Assembly: GCA_023410535.1 (NCBI GenBank)
Contig: JAEYPR010000019.1
Location: 62,001 to 126,000 of the forward strand
Source of the DNA: Bacillota bacterium
GTDB lineage: Bacteria; Bacillota; UBA4882; UBA8346
DNA: 64,000 nt
Direction of reading: 5' to 3'
Shown: positions 16,996 through 25,485 of the stretch, one piece after another
Layout of the letters: every line of letters starts with the position of its first letter
Numbering within the stretch: position 1 is the stretch's first letter
Program-made: the position numbers and the translations under genes
The notes under the pieces: generated by a model
The model's database searches: none
Told to the model about the DNA's origin: nothing
Seen by the model: only the letters and a program-made list of their open reading frames with translations

Positions 16996-18702
16996 TTAAA
17001 GTGCTTTTATTCTTTCAGAAATATCTGCTATGAAAACTGGATTATTATCAACTTCAAGCGCCAAGCTGTAAACTTCTTCAGCTCGTTTCTTAATTCCAGC
17101 AGCTGCAAAAAGATCACCACATAAAGCAACCATTTCAGGTTCATCAGTCCAAAATATCATCGCGATTTCGGCAGTATCAAGGGCTAATGTTGTATCTCCA
17201 ATCTCCCAAGCGATAAAGATCTTGTAATATAGACCTTCTCGATCAAGGAAGCGCTGTTCTAAAATAGGCGCTAATAAAGGAATTGCCTCTTCTAAATTAC
17301 CTGTTTGTACACATGTTACTAACTTTTCTTTTAATATGGGGACTGAATCTCTATCGATCGATGTTAAAGATTTTCTTAACATATTTTGGATTATATCTCG
17401 AATATTTTCAAATTTTTGTTCAAAATCTACACTTTTTAATGCATTTTCCAGATCGCCATTTATAATTTCTCGTAAAATCTTCGGATAATTAAAAAGTGTT
17501 GGCATCATATCTGGCGCTTCTTTTATCACCATTTTCAGATTTTCCGGAAGAATAGAAATATGCTTTTTTAGCCACTCAATTCCTAAATGGTGTTTATTCT
17601 GGGGGTCACATATAGCAGATAATAAAAAAGCTAAAAATACACTTTTACCATTTGAATTCTTTTCTTTCAAAGCTCTGAACAAGCGAACAATATAGAACCT
17701 ACCGTAATCGTCTTTAATATCAGCACACGTTAAAATTCTTGCAATCATTTTCTCGATCATGTCAAAATTTCTTTCCCAATTTAGATCGGTCAGCGCATAT
17801 TGATTAAAAAGGTCATTTATGGTTACATGTTGAATAAGACTCAAACGTTCTTCCAGTGCTATAGTCGTATTCTTTTCAATATTATCCAAGTAATCTAGGA
17901 TTGAAGCTGCATGCACATTATAAAGAAAAGTCGTATGATCGGTATTCACAGCATTCCATTTTTTCAGTAGTTCCATACCTTCATTATAAAGACAATCACA
18001 TTCGAGTAAGCGATCTGGTGATATTAATTTATGGTATAACGAACTTTCGTGGATTCGATAATGGTGCAATACCCGATCAATTGAAACAAAGGATTGACAT
18101 TTTTGCAGAAAACGGAGCACGGAAAATGTATCTCCACCGCTTTTTAGCCATACAGGTTTATCAAATGCATAGGAACCATGCTCAAGGTAAAACTCGGTCC
18201 GATATAACTTCGCCCATAAAGGTCGAAGAGATCCGTAAAGCTTTTCAAAATAATCCGCCAGCATTGGTAAATGACTGGTTACTAAAGCAGGAGGTATCCT
18301 TATGTTCTTTGAATCAGGATTTTCCTCCATAAACATTTCCGTGCCGCAAACAATCATGTCGGCATTCTGCTTTTTAGCCTTCCGATACATGATTTTCACA
18401 AAATTCAAATTGATATAGTCATCAGAATCGAGAAATCCGACATACTCGCCACTCGGCGGTATCCACGACGGCTGATAATCCGGATTCAAAAACGTATTCT
18501 TCTCGTTCTCCTGATACTTAATTCGCGAATCCTTTTCCGCGTAACGTCGGCAAATTTCTCCCGTACGGTCGGTAGAGGCATTATTGACCAGAATAAATTC
18601 AATATTACTCACTGACTGGTTTAAAATGCTTTCGATGCTTTGCTCAATGTATTTTTCGGTATTATAAGCTTGCATATAAAAAGTAACCAATGGTCTTTTC
18701 AC
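16996..18702 (-). CDS. Family 2 glycosyltransferase with helical-repeat C-terminus
   Basis: About 568 aa. The N-terminal GT2 domain starts MKRPLVTFYMQAYNTEKYIE, has FILVNNASTDRTGEIC, and the acidic motif GFLDSDDYIN near residue 95. Residues from about 300 to the end are helical; the last stretch (TGNLEEAIPLLAPI, ALDTAEIAMIFW, AAAGIKKRAEEVYSLALEVD) looks like TPR units, as in some protein-directed glycosyltransferases. I prefer the GTG at 18700-18702, which gives the usual GT2 start and has GGGTG upstream. An in-frame ATG at 18714 is the alternative. The following radical SAM gene is 4 bases away. Confidence 0.82.
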   Translation of the reverse strand: MKRPLVTFYMQAYNTEKYIEQSIESILNQSVSNIEFILVNNASTDRTGEICRRYAEKDSRIKYQENEKNTFLNPDYQPSWIPPSGEYVGFLDSDDYINLNFVKIMYRKAKKQNADMIVCGTEMFMEENPDSKNIRIPPALVTSHLPMLADYFEKLYGSLRPLWAKLYRTEFYLEHGSYAFDKPVWLKSGGDTFSVLRFLQKCQSFVSIDRVLHHYRIHESSLYHKLISPDRLLECDCLYNEGMELLKKWNAVNTDHTTFLYNVHAASILDYLDNIEKNTTIALEERLSLIQHVTINDLFNQYALTDLNWERNFDMIEKMIARILTCADIKDDYGRFYIVRLFRALKEKNSNGKSVFLAFLLSAICDPQNKHHLGIEWLKKHISILPENLKMVIKEAPDMMPTLFNYPKILREIINGDLENALKSVDFEQKFENIRDIIQNMLRKSLTSIDRDSVPILKEKLVTCVQTGNLEEAIPLLAPILEQRFLDREGLYYKIFIAWEIGDTTLALDTAEIAMIFWTDEPEMVALCGDLFAAAGIKKRAEEVYSLALEVDNNPVFIADISERIKAL

Positions 18703-18799
18703 TATTTCACCCATCTCCCGATGTTCAATCCATGCTTATTTTACTTTAAAACAATTTTAAACAGTGTTTTATGATTTGAAACATGTTTGTAGTTTCATA

Positions 18800-18995
18800 T
18801 TTTCATCGGTGATCGGCATGCCATATTCTCTGCAAAGTTGTAATATATGGTCTCACCGATACGTTTTGACTCATCGTAACAAGCTCTGGACTCGCATGTA
18901 TTAACATTTCCCCAATATCCTTCAGAAGTGGGAATTATCATAGGTTAGGTCACCAAAGCTTCGCTACTAGAATAAAACAAAAACATTTATTTGGA
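18800..18995 (-). pseudogene. Decayed fragment of the UXS-type decarboxylase gene
   Basis: On the minus strand this stretch is plainly similar to 11248-11440 inside the intact decarboxylase gene. Shared blocks include the coding for SSSEAYG (ttcgctactagaataaaa on the plus strand in both), the YWGNVNTC region (acatttccccaatat against acatttccccagtaa) and DESKRFGET. It has lost its frame and both ends. It sits between module-bearing genes in the same relative place as the intact copy, so it marks a duplicated segment. The rest of 18703-19044 shows nothing else I can support. Confidence 0.8.
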
Positions 18996-19044
18996 CAGTT
19001 TTGTAATTGAGAACTCTTCAGTATAACCAGTTCTTATAAAACGG

Positions 19045-20157
19045 TCATTTATGAATAGCGTATAGCACCGTTTCAGTTTGACCATGGTTATTGTAATGTC
19101 TTAAATATAACTTATACTCGGGTACAAGTTCTTTAATAAAGAGTGGTATTTCAATAATATCCAAAGGTTTATGATACACACAAATTGCAAGCGTAGGTTG
19201 GTATTTTTTTATTGTTTGTTTTGCTCCTTTTAGTCCTTCCAATTCAGCGCCTTCTATATCCATTTTGATAAAAGTAGCCGATTTGCCATCTAACACTTCA
19301 TCAATGGAAATTACCGAAACGTTAATATCACCCTCTAACTCAGATACCTCAGAGCTCGATGGAAAATATTCATTCGTTTGAAATTTTAACGTTTTACTTT
19401 TACTCCAAAGACCTTTTGCGACTATATGAATATCTTTATTACCCCTTGTCATTTTTTCAAACTCAACCAATTTCTTATTTTCCGGTTCAAATAAATAAAT
19501 CTCTGTAAATTCTCCATTTACCTGTCGTAAAAACTCTTCGGAAGAATCACCGATATAGGCGCCTCCATCAATAAAAACTTCCTCCTTCGAGAGTTTTATG
19601 ATTCCTCTTTCAAAATACAGAGTCGAATTACTGGTTAACGGTAGAAGATAGTTGGGGTTTCTGGTAAAACAATAATTAAGCCTATCGTAGAAAATTTGCC
19701 GCGAAATATCATCCGATAACAAATGATACACCATATCAAATTTATCCCAATGATTAGTGACAACTTCCCGATAATTTCTAAATTTATCCACCCTGCTAAG
19801 ATCTGGAAATTTTTCAACAAATTCATCCATATTGCTTTCACTAAGTTGTTTTTTAATTGGCATTTTATATACTAAACTAGTAATCACAACTAAACTTTCT
19901 TTGTGCATATTACTCAGATCATCAAAGCTTATTACAGGGATCCCCAAATAAGTTGTTCCATGTCTTTGCGGGTCATTGTCACAAAAATAATCCGGTTTTA
20001 TATCAACTTTGCTCAATTCAGCCACTGCTTGACGTCCCAATTCTCCTGCGCCAAAAAGGACTAGCAGTTCGTGTCGATTACGCAGCCTATCCACAAATTC
20101 CTCTGAAATATTTGAGGTATACCAATCTAAATTATTATATAACAATTCGCTTGCCAT
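19045..20157 (-). CDS. FkbM family methyltransferase with N-terminal Rossmann-like module (copy A)
   Basis: 370 aa and colinear with the gene at 9461-10576. The shared module reads LLVLFGAGELGRQAVAELS (about 31-49), then YFCDNDPQRHGTTYLG and VVITSLVYK. The methyltransferase half has VFIDGGAYIGDSSEEFLR for SAM binding, YLFEPENKK, and FIKMDIEGAELEGLKGA, the FkbM signature. It ends in LAICVYHKPLDII and YLRHYNNHGQTE. AGAGGA precedes the ATG at 20157. The two copies have diverged enough that they may methylate different hydroxyls. This copy is preceded by the HAD copy A gene, whereas copy B follows the decarboxylase. Confidence 0.85.
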   Translation of the reverse strand: MASELLYNNLDWYTSNISEEFVDRLRNRHELLVLFGAGELGRQAVAELSKVDIKPDYFCDNDPQRHGTTYLGIPVISFDDLSNMHKESLVVITSLVYKMPIKKQLSESNMDEFVEKFPDLSRVDKFRNYREVVTNHWDKFDMVYHLLSDDISRQIFYDRLNYCFTRNPNYLLPLTSNSTLYFERGIIKLSKEEVFIDGGAYIGDSSEEFLRQVNGEFTEIYLFEPENKKLVEFEKMTRGNKDIHIVAKGLWSKSKTLKFQTNEYFPSSSEVSELEGDINVSVISIDEVLDGKSATFIKMDIEGAELEGLKGAKQTIKKYQPTLAICVYHKPLDIIEIPLFIKELVPEYKLYLRHYNNHGQTETVLYAIHK

Positions 20158-20251
20158 ATCTTTTCCTCTTTCTTAATGCATTTTCTGAATATCTTGTTAC
20201 CTTTCAGCAGACCACAGTTATTGTTTTCAACTTAAAAAAACCGACCTAGCA

Positions 20252-22468
20252 TTACCGTTTAATTTCGGCTACGAACTTTGGAGCGTAGGGATTCTCGCAT
20301 AAACTCAAAGATGGATTAACTAATCCGGTATACGCGGAATTCCAACGGCAAGCCTTGATAATTTCCTCACAGATTTGGCAATTTTGACTATTTATTATTC
20401 CAAAAATCTCATTGATCAAGTTTTTATTTAACGGTGCCTCAAAAATGTTGTCGTAGATCGCTAATAAATCGAAAATAAAGGTTTCAATGCCTTTATGAAC
20501 TTCCTCTATTTCAATAAAACTGTTTGAATTTGCGGAAGCAGCCGAATTCTCAAATGTCCCATCATCATTTACTTTTAGATAGGTTCCCTCTGGAGCTGTG
20601 AGTATTGATTCAATAAGTCGATAATTTCCTACAGCCAACTCTTCTGGGTTTTTACATCGGTACCTGCTGTTCATTTTTAAACCTGAGCTGTACTCATTCT
20701 CACCATAAATTAGCATATAATAACCCTGGATATTCTCGTTTAACAATTTCGTTAACCAAAATTGGATCGATCCTTTTGTCATATAGTCACATACCGCTAT
20801 CGAGGCGCACTTTGTTACTCCCAACTCTTCGAAATATTTAATGTAGGCGTCTCTTTCTTTGCGGGCTGATGCAAGTATTTCCGACATGTGGGTAGCTACT
20901 TGTCTCTTGGCTTCTTTACTTTCGTGGGTAATCACCTCATCATCCGGACAATTACTACAATCGATACCAAATCGATTAAAAAGTAGCGAATACGGAGATC
21001 CCTGAAAATAAAGCTTCAAAAGTTTAAACGCATCTTCGCTGGAGTTTATTCCCGCCACGCTTGCCATTCTCCTGGAGGTCTTGAAATAGATGCCTTCGGG
21101 TAAGGATTCTACCCCCAATTTCTTTCTAAGCTTGTTATATAACTTTTCAAGCAGAAATCCATCCCTGGCAAAAAACAAAACTTTTCCAGGTGTGGTCTCC
21201 TTAAATTCTTTGATCATCCATATCAAATATTCCAATATCAAAGGGCCGAAGAAGAGATATCCATAGTCAAACAGGTTGTTGATGGCGATTGTTCCATTCA
21301 TCTGCTTCAGGGAAAAAGGACTATTGAAAATCCTGGCCGTGAACAATCCAGTGACCACACTGTCGTAGGTGCTGTCGACATTTTGAAGAATTCTCCTTGA
21401 GAATAAGTGTTCCAGTATTTCGTAACTGGACATAATCCGAATGGTTTTTATATTGTGTGCCTTTGCGTTTATAAAATCAGCCTTTTCGTTGTCGCCTACA
21501 TGCAGACACTTTTTACCTCGATATTCCTCTAAATATAGGTCCCATAATGTACCCGAATGTTTTGTACCGCCAACTGTTGATGAAACATACAATCGGTTAT
21601 AACCATTGATTCCACATTTAGTAAGCAGCGATTCCATTTTTGCCGGGCTCATGTACATATCGCTGACAAGATTCACCGTTTTACCATTTTCCAAGGCGTA
21701 AAAAAGACATTGTACCACTTCATCTCGGGGTACTATGCAATCCAATTCCAGGTCATACTCCATCTCCATAAGCTCTTCAACCGTTTGATGAGCTAAAGAA
21801 TAATGGATCCCAATCCATTCATAAACCTGGGTAAGGTTATAGCAGTCTCCAAACTTTTGCCGAACCTTTTGAGCTGCTTCCTTCCGTATAAAAGAAATTC
21901 CCTTTAATTTAGGGTATTTCTTTATCACTCTTATCTCCCACAGATCAAATAAGTCTGATGGTTGTAAAACTTTTCGCGTCAACAGCGTATCAAAAACATC
22001 AAAAGAAATTACCTCGGAGCGATCAATGGCCTTTTTAAGATCATCGCTATCGATTTCCATTTCCAGGCAAAACTTCACACCGTTCTTTTCATCTTCATCT
22101 TCAAAAAAACTTGGATCGGCAACTACGGCATCAGGGAAAAAAATCTGAACCCCATGGATGTCTTTTATATAACGAATTCGATTAAAAATCACTCGCCAAT
22201 GTTTCGAGTCTGTCGCAATAATAATTGACGCGTTAGCCTTTAGTGTTTCCTCCATAGATAGGATCGGTAAATTACAGAAGGATTTTCCAATATTATCAGT
22301 ATTCCGGTCGAGAATTCCAACAATATTGATACCAGAAAATGTGCTAACCATTTCTTTTGCAATAAGCCCCGTGCCATACAAAACAACTGGATTATTACCA
22401 TAACCTGCAGCCATAAAAGATTTAGCATACATTCCTGCATTCTTTTTAAAAACTGCTATATCCAACAT
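20252..22468 (-). CDS. HAD-superfamily protein (COG5610-like) with N-terminal Rossmann-like module (copy A)
   Basis: 738 aa, colinear with 13476-15665. The module reads NPVVLYGTGLIAKEMVSTFS, GILDRNTDNIGKSF, IIIATDSKHW. The HAD domain has ISFDVFDTLLTRK (motif I), NLVSDMYMSPA (motif II, Ser) and HVGDNEKADFINAKA (motif IV). The long C-terminal part repeats VLFFARDGFLLEKLY and YFKTSRRMASVAG and ends with a helical tail. I chose the ATG at 22466-22468, which gives MLDIAVFKKN like MLDIKVFTQN of the paralogue; AAAGGGGAG lies upstream. An in-frame TTG 24 bases earlier is less likely. The catalytic Asp pair of motif I is intact, so phosphatase or phosphotransfer chemistry is possible. Confidence 0.78.
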   Translation of the reverse strand: MLDIAVFKKNAGMYAKSFMAAGYGNNPVVLYGTGLIAKEMVSTFSGINIVGILDRNTDNIGKSFCNLPILSMEETLKANASIIIATDSKHWRVIFNRIRYIKDIHGVQIFFPDAVVADPSFFEDEDEKNGVKFCLEMEIDSDDLKKAIDRSEVISFDVFDTLLTRKVLQPSDLFDLWEIRVIKKYPKLKGISFIRKEAAQKVRQKFGDCYNLTQVYEWIGIHYSLAHQTVEELMEMEYDLELDCIVPRDEVVQCLFYALENGKTVNLVSDMYMSPAKMESLLTKCGINGYNRLYVSSTVGGTKHSGTLWDLYLEEYRGKKCLHVGDNEKADFINAKAHNIKTIRIMSSYEILEHLFSRRILQNVDSTYDSVVTGLFTARIFNSPFSLKQMNGTIAINNLFDYGYLFFGPLILEYLIWMIKEFKETTPGKVLFFARDGFLLEKLYNKLRKKLGVESLPEGIYFKTSRRMASVAGINSSEDAFKLLKLYFQGSPYSLLFNRFGIDCSNCPDDEVITHESKEAKRQVATHMSEILASARKERDAYIKYFEELGVTKCASIAVCDYMTKGSIQFWLTKLLNENIQGYYMLIYGENEYSSGLKMNSRYRCKNPEELAVGNYRLIESILTAPEGTYLKVNDDGTFENSAASANSNSFIEIEEVHKGIETFIFDLLAIYDNIFEAPLNKNLINEIFGIINSQNCQICEEIIKACRWNSAYTGLVNPSLSLCENPYAPKFVAEIKR

Positions 22469-22499
22469 TATGATGTAATACTCCCCTTTCAAGTCGTCC

Positions 22500-22765
22500 T
22501 TACTGCTTATATCTTATATACGGGAACGGCTCTTTAATTTGTATTGCCGGGAGTATCTTCGGCAATTTGCGCTGGTATGGAGTCCGTCGCAAAATCTGCA
22601 TGCAATGAAAACACTATTCGCAAAAAGCGTTCGCAATTTTTACTCCACCTGTCTGGGGAGAGCGAATGATTAGTATATCTACATAAATCAGCGCTCACCT
22701 CTGATATTTTACCAAGATTGGTTCCATACGCGAACTTGTATAAAGATGTTTTCATATTTTTCAAT
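22500..22765 (-). pseudogene. Decayed 3-prime end of a third module/radical SAM gene
   Basis: Three blocks of the radical SAM paralogue at 15693-16991 can be read here in different frames: YGTNLGKISEV (compare HGTNLGAIPQV), ACRFCDGLHTS (compare SCGFCSGPHIS, including the CxxC), and KLPKILPAIQIKEP (compare KLPKIPPAIQIKEP). The last block ends in TAA at 22500-22502. At least two frameshifts separate them, and the radical SAM core is missing. Its place directly upstream of HAD copy A mirrors the intact radical SAM-HAD order at 16991-13476. Confidence 0.82.
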
Positions 22766-22831
22766 TCTATCACTATCTACTGTGCTTCATGTGATATCAA
22801 GTCTTATTAAGCGCTCATTGATTCCTAATGC

Positions 22832-24769
22832 TTAAGCATTACTGAATACAAATGCTTTGTGGTAACTTGTTTGTAATTGCATAATTTCATCTCTAATCAC
22901 ATTATCGGCACATTGTTCCGATGTCCATTGCAAAAATTCCAAAATATCTTTACCACGATATCCCCATTCCAAACTTACTGCAAAGTTTTTGACTGCCCCC
23001 AGATAGTCCTTCTGCTGGAAACAACAATACCCAGCTTTACAGTAAATTGCGCCATACAAACCCGAATCATCCGCTGTTTCCTGAAGCTGATTCAGATACA
23101 TCGCAAGCGCTTGGCTGTAAAACTCTTGTTTCGCCAGCGCATCGCCGATCAAATTACCGGAGCCGTCCGCAATAAAGCGCTTTCCGAGATACACGAAACG
23201 CTCCAATTGTTCAGGACTGCAAAGGCCCGCGAAATCTCGCACCAGATTCAGATAACGCGGAAAATCATCATCGTCAAGCAGGACCACCGCATCGTCAGCG
23301 AAAAATGCGGAAACAATCTTCCGGTACGAAGGATGGACATTCTCTCCCAACGCATCCAGCCATTGCAACCTACCACTGAGCAATATGGAAGCCATGGCCA
23401 ATAACTCAACACCTTCATCCCCAGTTTCCCGAAAAACACTCGTAAAGTATTGAAAAGCCGATTCATACTGGGAATTACTTAACATCACCAAACCACCGTA
23501 TTCATCGTGACCAAACTGTTCCGACCCGATATTTTGATAATAGCCGAACACCATCGGAAGTTTCAGTTTCGATAACTGATCCACCAAAAAGCCAATGTCG
23601 CGCTGATCGGCAATGTCATATAAGCGGTTGAGAAAGAACACAACTTCTTCGGGATTTTGCTTTTTAATCAGCGCAAGCAATCCTTGAAATGCTTCTTCGT
23701 TGTATTTACTTAACTCAAGGGTTTTATAAAAGTAATCCAGGGATTTCATGGAATCATTCATTAACTTGAAGACTTTGGCAATATTTAAATACACCAACGG
23801 GATAAACCCATAAAATTCATTGTTTAAAATCGGATTGTCATAATGGGCGTGCGCCTCAAGCGATTGGAAAAACGAATCCAAGGCTTTTTGATAGCGCCCT
23901 GAATTCATAAAGCAAAACCCTTGCATCGCGATGACTTCCGGATGACGCGGAAATCTGCGGATTGCTTGTTCACGAAACTGGTCGATCACTTCAAGGTGAG
24001 TAATTCCTAGTTTCAACATTGAATCCAGCAAAACGATATAAGGTTTGTATGCTAAGGCATTATCCTTTGGACCACTATTTTTGACCGCCTGTTCGGCATA
24101 GTGAATTGCCTTGTCATATTGTCTTAATTTCCAATAACCGTCACTCAAATAATAATAGGTCATATCGCGAATTACGCCATTTTGCAACTCTTCTTCCAGC
24201 AAGATGGTGTTGCGTCTGACTTTATCAAGGAACGACTCTTTGTTATAGCCAGTATGGCGAATCACAATCAATTGATTGGTGTCTTTAGCGGCATTGGTTG
24301 GTTTACCCTCTTTAACGAGGATTTCATGAATTCGGCCTTCGTAACGGATCAAACGGGAATTACGGAAAATCCGAATCGTCGGATTGCAGCCACGCAACCG
24401 GCCGTTAAATCCTTCTGTATTCTCCATTAAGCAAATTACCGATTCGATGGTCCGGTTGCCATTGATCTGTTCGATAACGGGACGGACATTTTTCGTTTTA
24501 TCGCCACGAATATATTCGTCAGCATCCAAAAAGATAATCCAATCCCCTTTGGCTTGTTTCAATGCGTAATTTCGGGCTGCGGCAAAATCATGATTCCATT
24601 GATAAAAATGAACCTTGGCCCCAAGCCGTTTGGCAATTGCGACTGTTTCATCGGTCGAACCCGTATCGATAACGATCATTTCGTTGACGATATCTTTCAA
24701 GCTCCGCAAACAACGTTCGATGGTATTCTCTTCATTTTTGGCAATGACACAAGCTGAGATTTTTATCAT
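22832..24769 (-). CDS. Family 2 glycosyltransferase with TPR repeats, first gene of the cluster
   Basis: 645 aa. The N-terminal 230 residues are a GT2 domain of the SunS-like type: ISACVIAKNEENTIERCLRS, VIDTGSTDETVAIAKRLGAK and IIFLDADEYIRG (acidic motif near residue 97), followed by RIHEILV. The rest is a chain of TPR-like helices, for example YYYLSDGYWKLRQYDKAIHY, GFCFMNSGRYQKALDSFF and GYCCFQQKDYLGAVKNFAVS. Glycosyltransferases with TPRs commonly act on proteins or peptides. It follows a sigma-28-like promoter and so may be the enzyme that first touches flagellin, by inference. GGAGT precedes the ATG at 24769. Confidence 0.87.
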   Translation of the reverse strand: MIKISACVIAKNEENTIERCLRSLKDIVNEMIVIDTGSTDETVAIAKRLGAKVHFYQWNHDFAAARNYALKQAKGDWIIFLDADEYIRGDKTKNVRPVIEQINGNRTIESVICLMENTEGFNGRLRGCNPTIRIFRNSRLIRYEGRIHEILVKEGKPTNAAKDTNQLIVIRHTGYNKESFLDKVRRNTILLEEELQNGVIRDMTYYYLSDGYWKLRQYDKAIHYAEQAVKNSGPKDNALAYKPYIVLLDSMLKLGITHLEVIDQFREQAIRRFPRHPEVIAMQGFCFMNSGRYQKALDSFFQSLEAHAHYDNPILNNEFYGFIPLVYLNIAKVFKLMNDSMKSLDYFYKTLELSKYNEEAFQGLLALIKKQNPEEVVFFLNRLYDIADQRDIGFLVDQLSKLKLPMVFGYYQNIGSEQFGHDEYGGLVMLSNSQYESAFQYFTSVFRETGDEGVELLAMASILLSGRLQWLDALGENVHPSYRKIVSAFFADDAVVLLDDDDFPRYLNLVRDFAGLCSPEQLERFVYLGKRFIADGSGNLIGDALAKQEFYSQALAMYLNQLQETADDSGLYGAIYCKAGYCCFQQKDYLGAVKNFAVSLEWGYRGKDILEFLQWTSEQCADNVIRDEIMQLQTSYHKAFVFSNA

Positions 24770-24852
24770 GGGGATACTCCTATAAATGAACTGTTTCGAA
24801 ATTAATCAAAGCAATCGGTTCATTCAATTACACTTATTGTTACCAGATTTAT

Positions 24853-24880
24853 TCATCGGCCAATCTTAGAAAAATATTTA
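24853..24880 (-). promoter_or_regulatory. Sigma-28-type promoter at the head of the sugar cluster
   Basis: On the minus strand TAAA (24877-24880), a 16-base spacer and GCCGATGA (24853-24860) match TAAA-N15-GCCGATAA at 11 of 12 positions, with the spacer one base long. It is about 85 bases upstream of the first glycosyltransferase and is the best sigma-28 match in the window. Confidence 0.68.
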
Positions 24881-25160
24881 TATATGTCGCGCTAAATATT
24901 TGGGCCTGTCTTGAACATGCCTCGTTTACCTTCTTTGATAAACTGCAATTTGCCTCAAAAGCCCGCTTTAGGAACGGAAAGGATCTGCCAAAAATTTATT
25001 GCAGCAGCTATGGAAATTGATCATGTTTTTAGGAATCGTTTCATAATGTGTCAGATTCCAGTTATTTAGACAAATTCCCTTTAGGGAGATAATGTCAGCG
25101 GTATTTTGAGATTGCCGAATCGGATTCCTTTAACTGGCAAGCCTACCTATTGATTTTATG

Positions 25161-25190
25161 TTGACTAGCAGGGCTTTTACCCATTACAAT
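25161..25190 (+). promoter_or_regulatory. SigA-type promoter of a short terminated transcript
   Basis: TTGACT (25161-25166), an 18-base spacer and TACAAT (25185-25190). Predicted transcription starts near 25197, exactly where a hairpin begins. Confidence 0.6.
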
Positions 25191-25196
25191 AACGAA

Positions 25197-25260
25197 GTGT
25201 GTTATATTTACACACCCGAACCGGACGTCAGTTTCCCTCCAATAGGAGGTTCGGTTTTTT
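25197..25260 (+). ncRNA. Candidate small RNA or attenuated leader upstream of glgP
   Basis: Directly after the promoter a hairpin GTGTG/CACAC (25197-25201 with 25211-25215) is followed by a terminator-like structure: CCGAACC (25216-25222) pairs with GGTTCGG (25248-25254), with an alternative inner pairing CCTCC/GGAGG (25236-25240 with 25245-25249), then TTTTTT. The transcript would be about 64 bases. A further hairpin (GCAAAT-CATTCCG with CGGAATG-ATTTGC, 25274-25322) lies between it and glgP. It may be a free sRNA or a conditional terminator in the glgP leader. I recognise no known riboswitch. The rest of 24770-25485 shows only the sigma-28-type promoter listed separately. Confidence 0.5.
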
Positions 25261-25485
25261 CGTCTCGGAAATTGCAAATTACCATTCCGTTTCGTTGCAT
25301 CGGTTTTTTCGGAATGATTTGCATTCTCAAATAACGCAGGTTTGCCGAAAGCAATCTGAGTCGATCAATTCATGAAATTCGAATCACGTCATATGTGCCA
25401 TAGTCGCAACGATTAACAATTTTCGAAACCGGTATTTATGGTACTTTCCCGTTTCTTAACATTGTTACAGGGGAGGAAAAACAAA

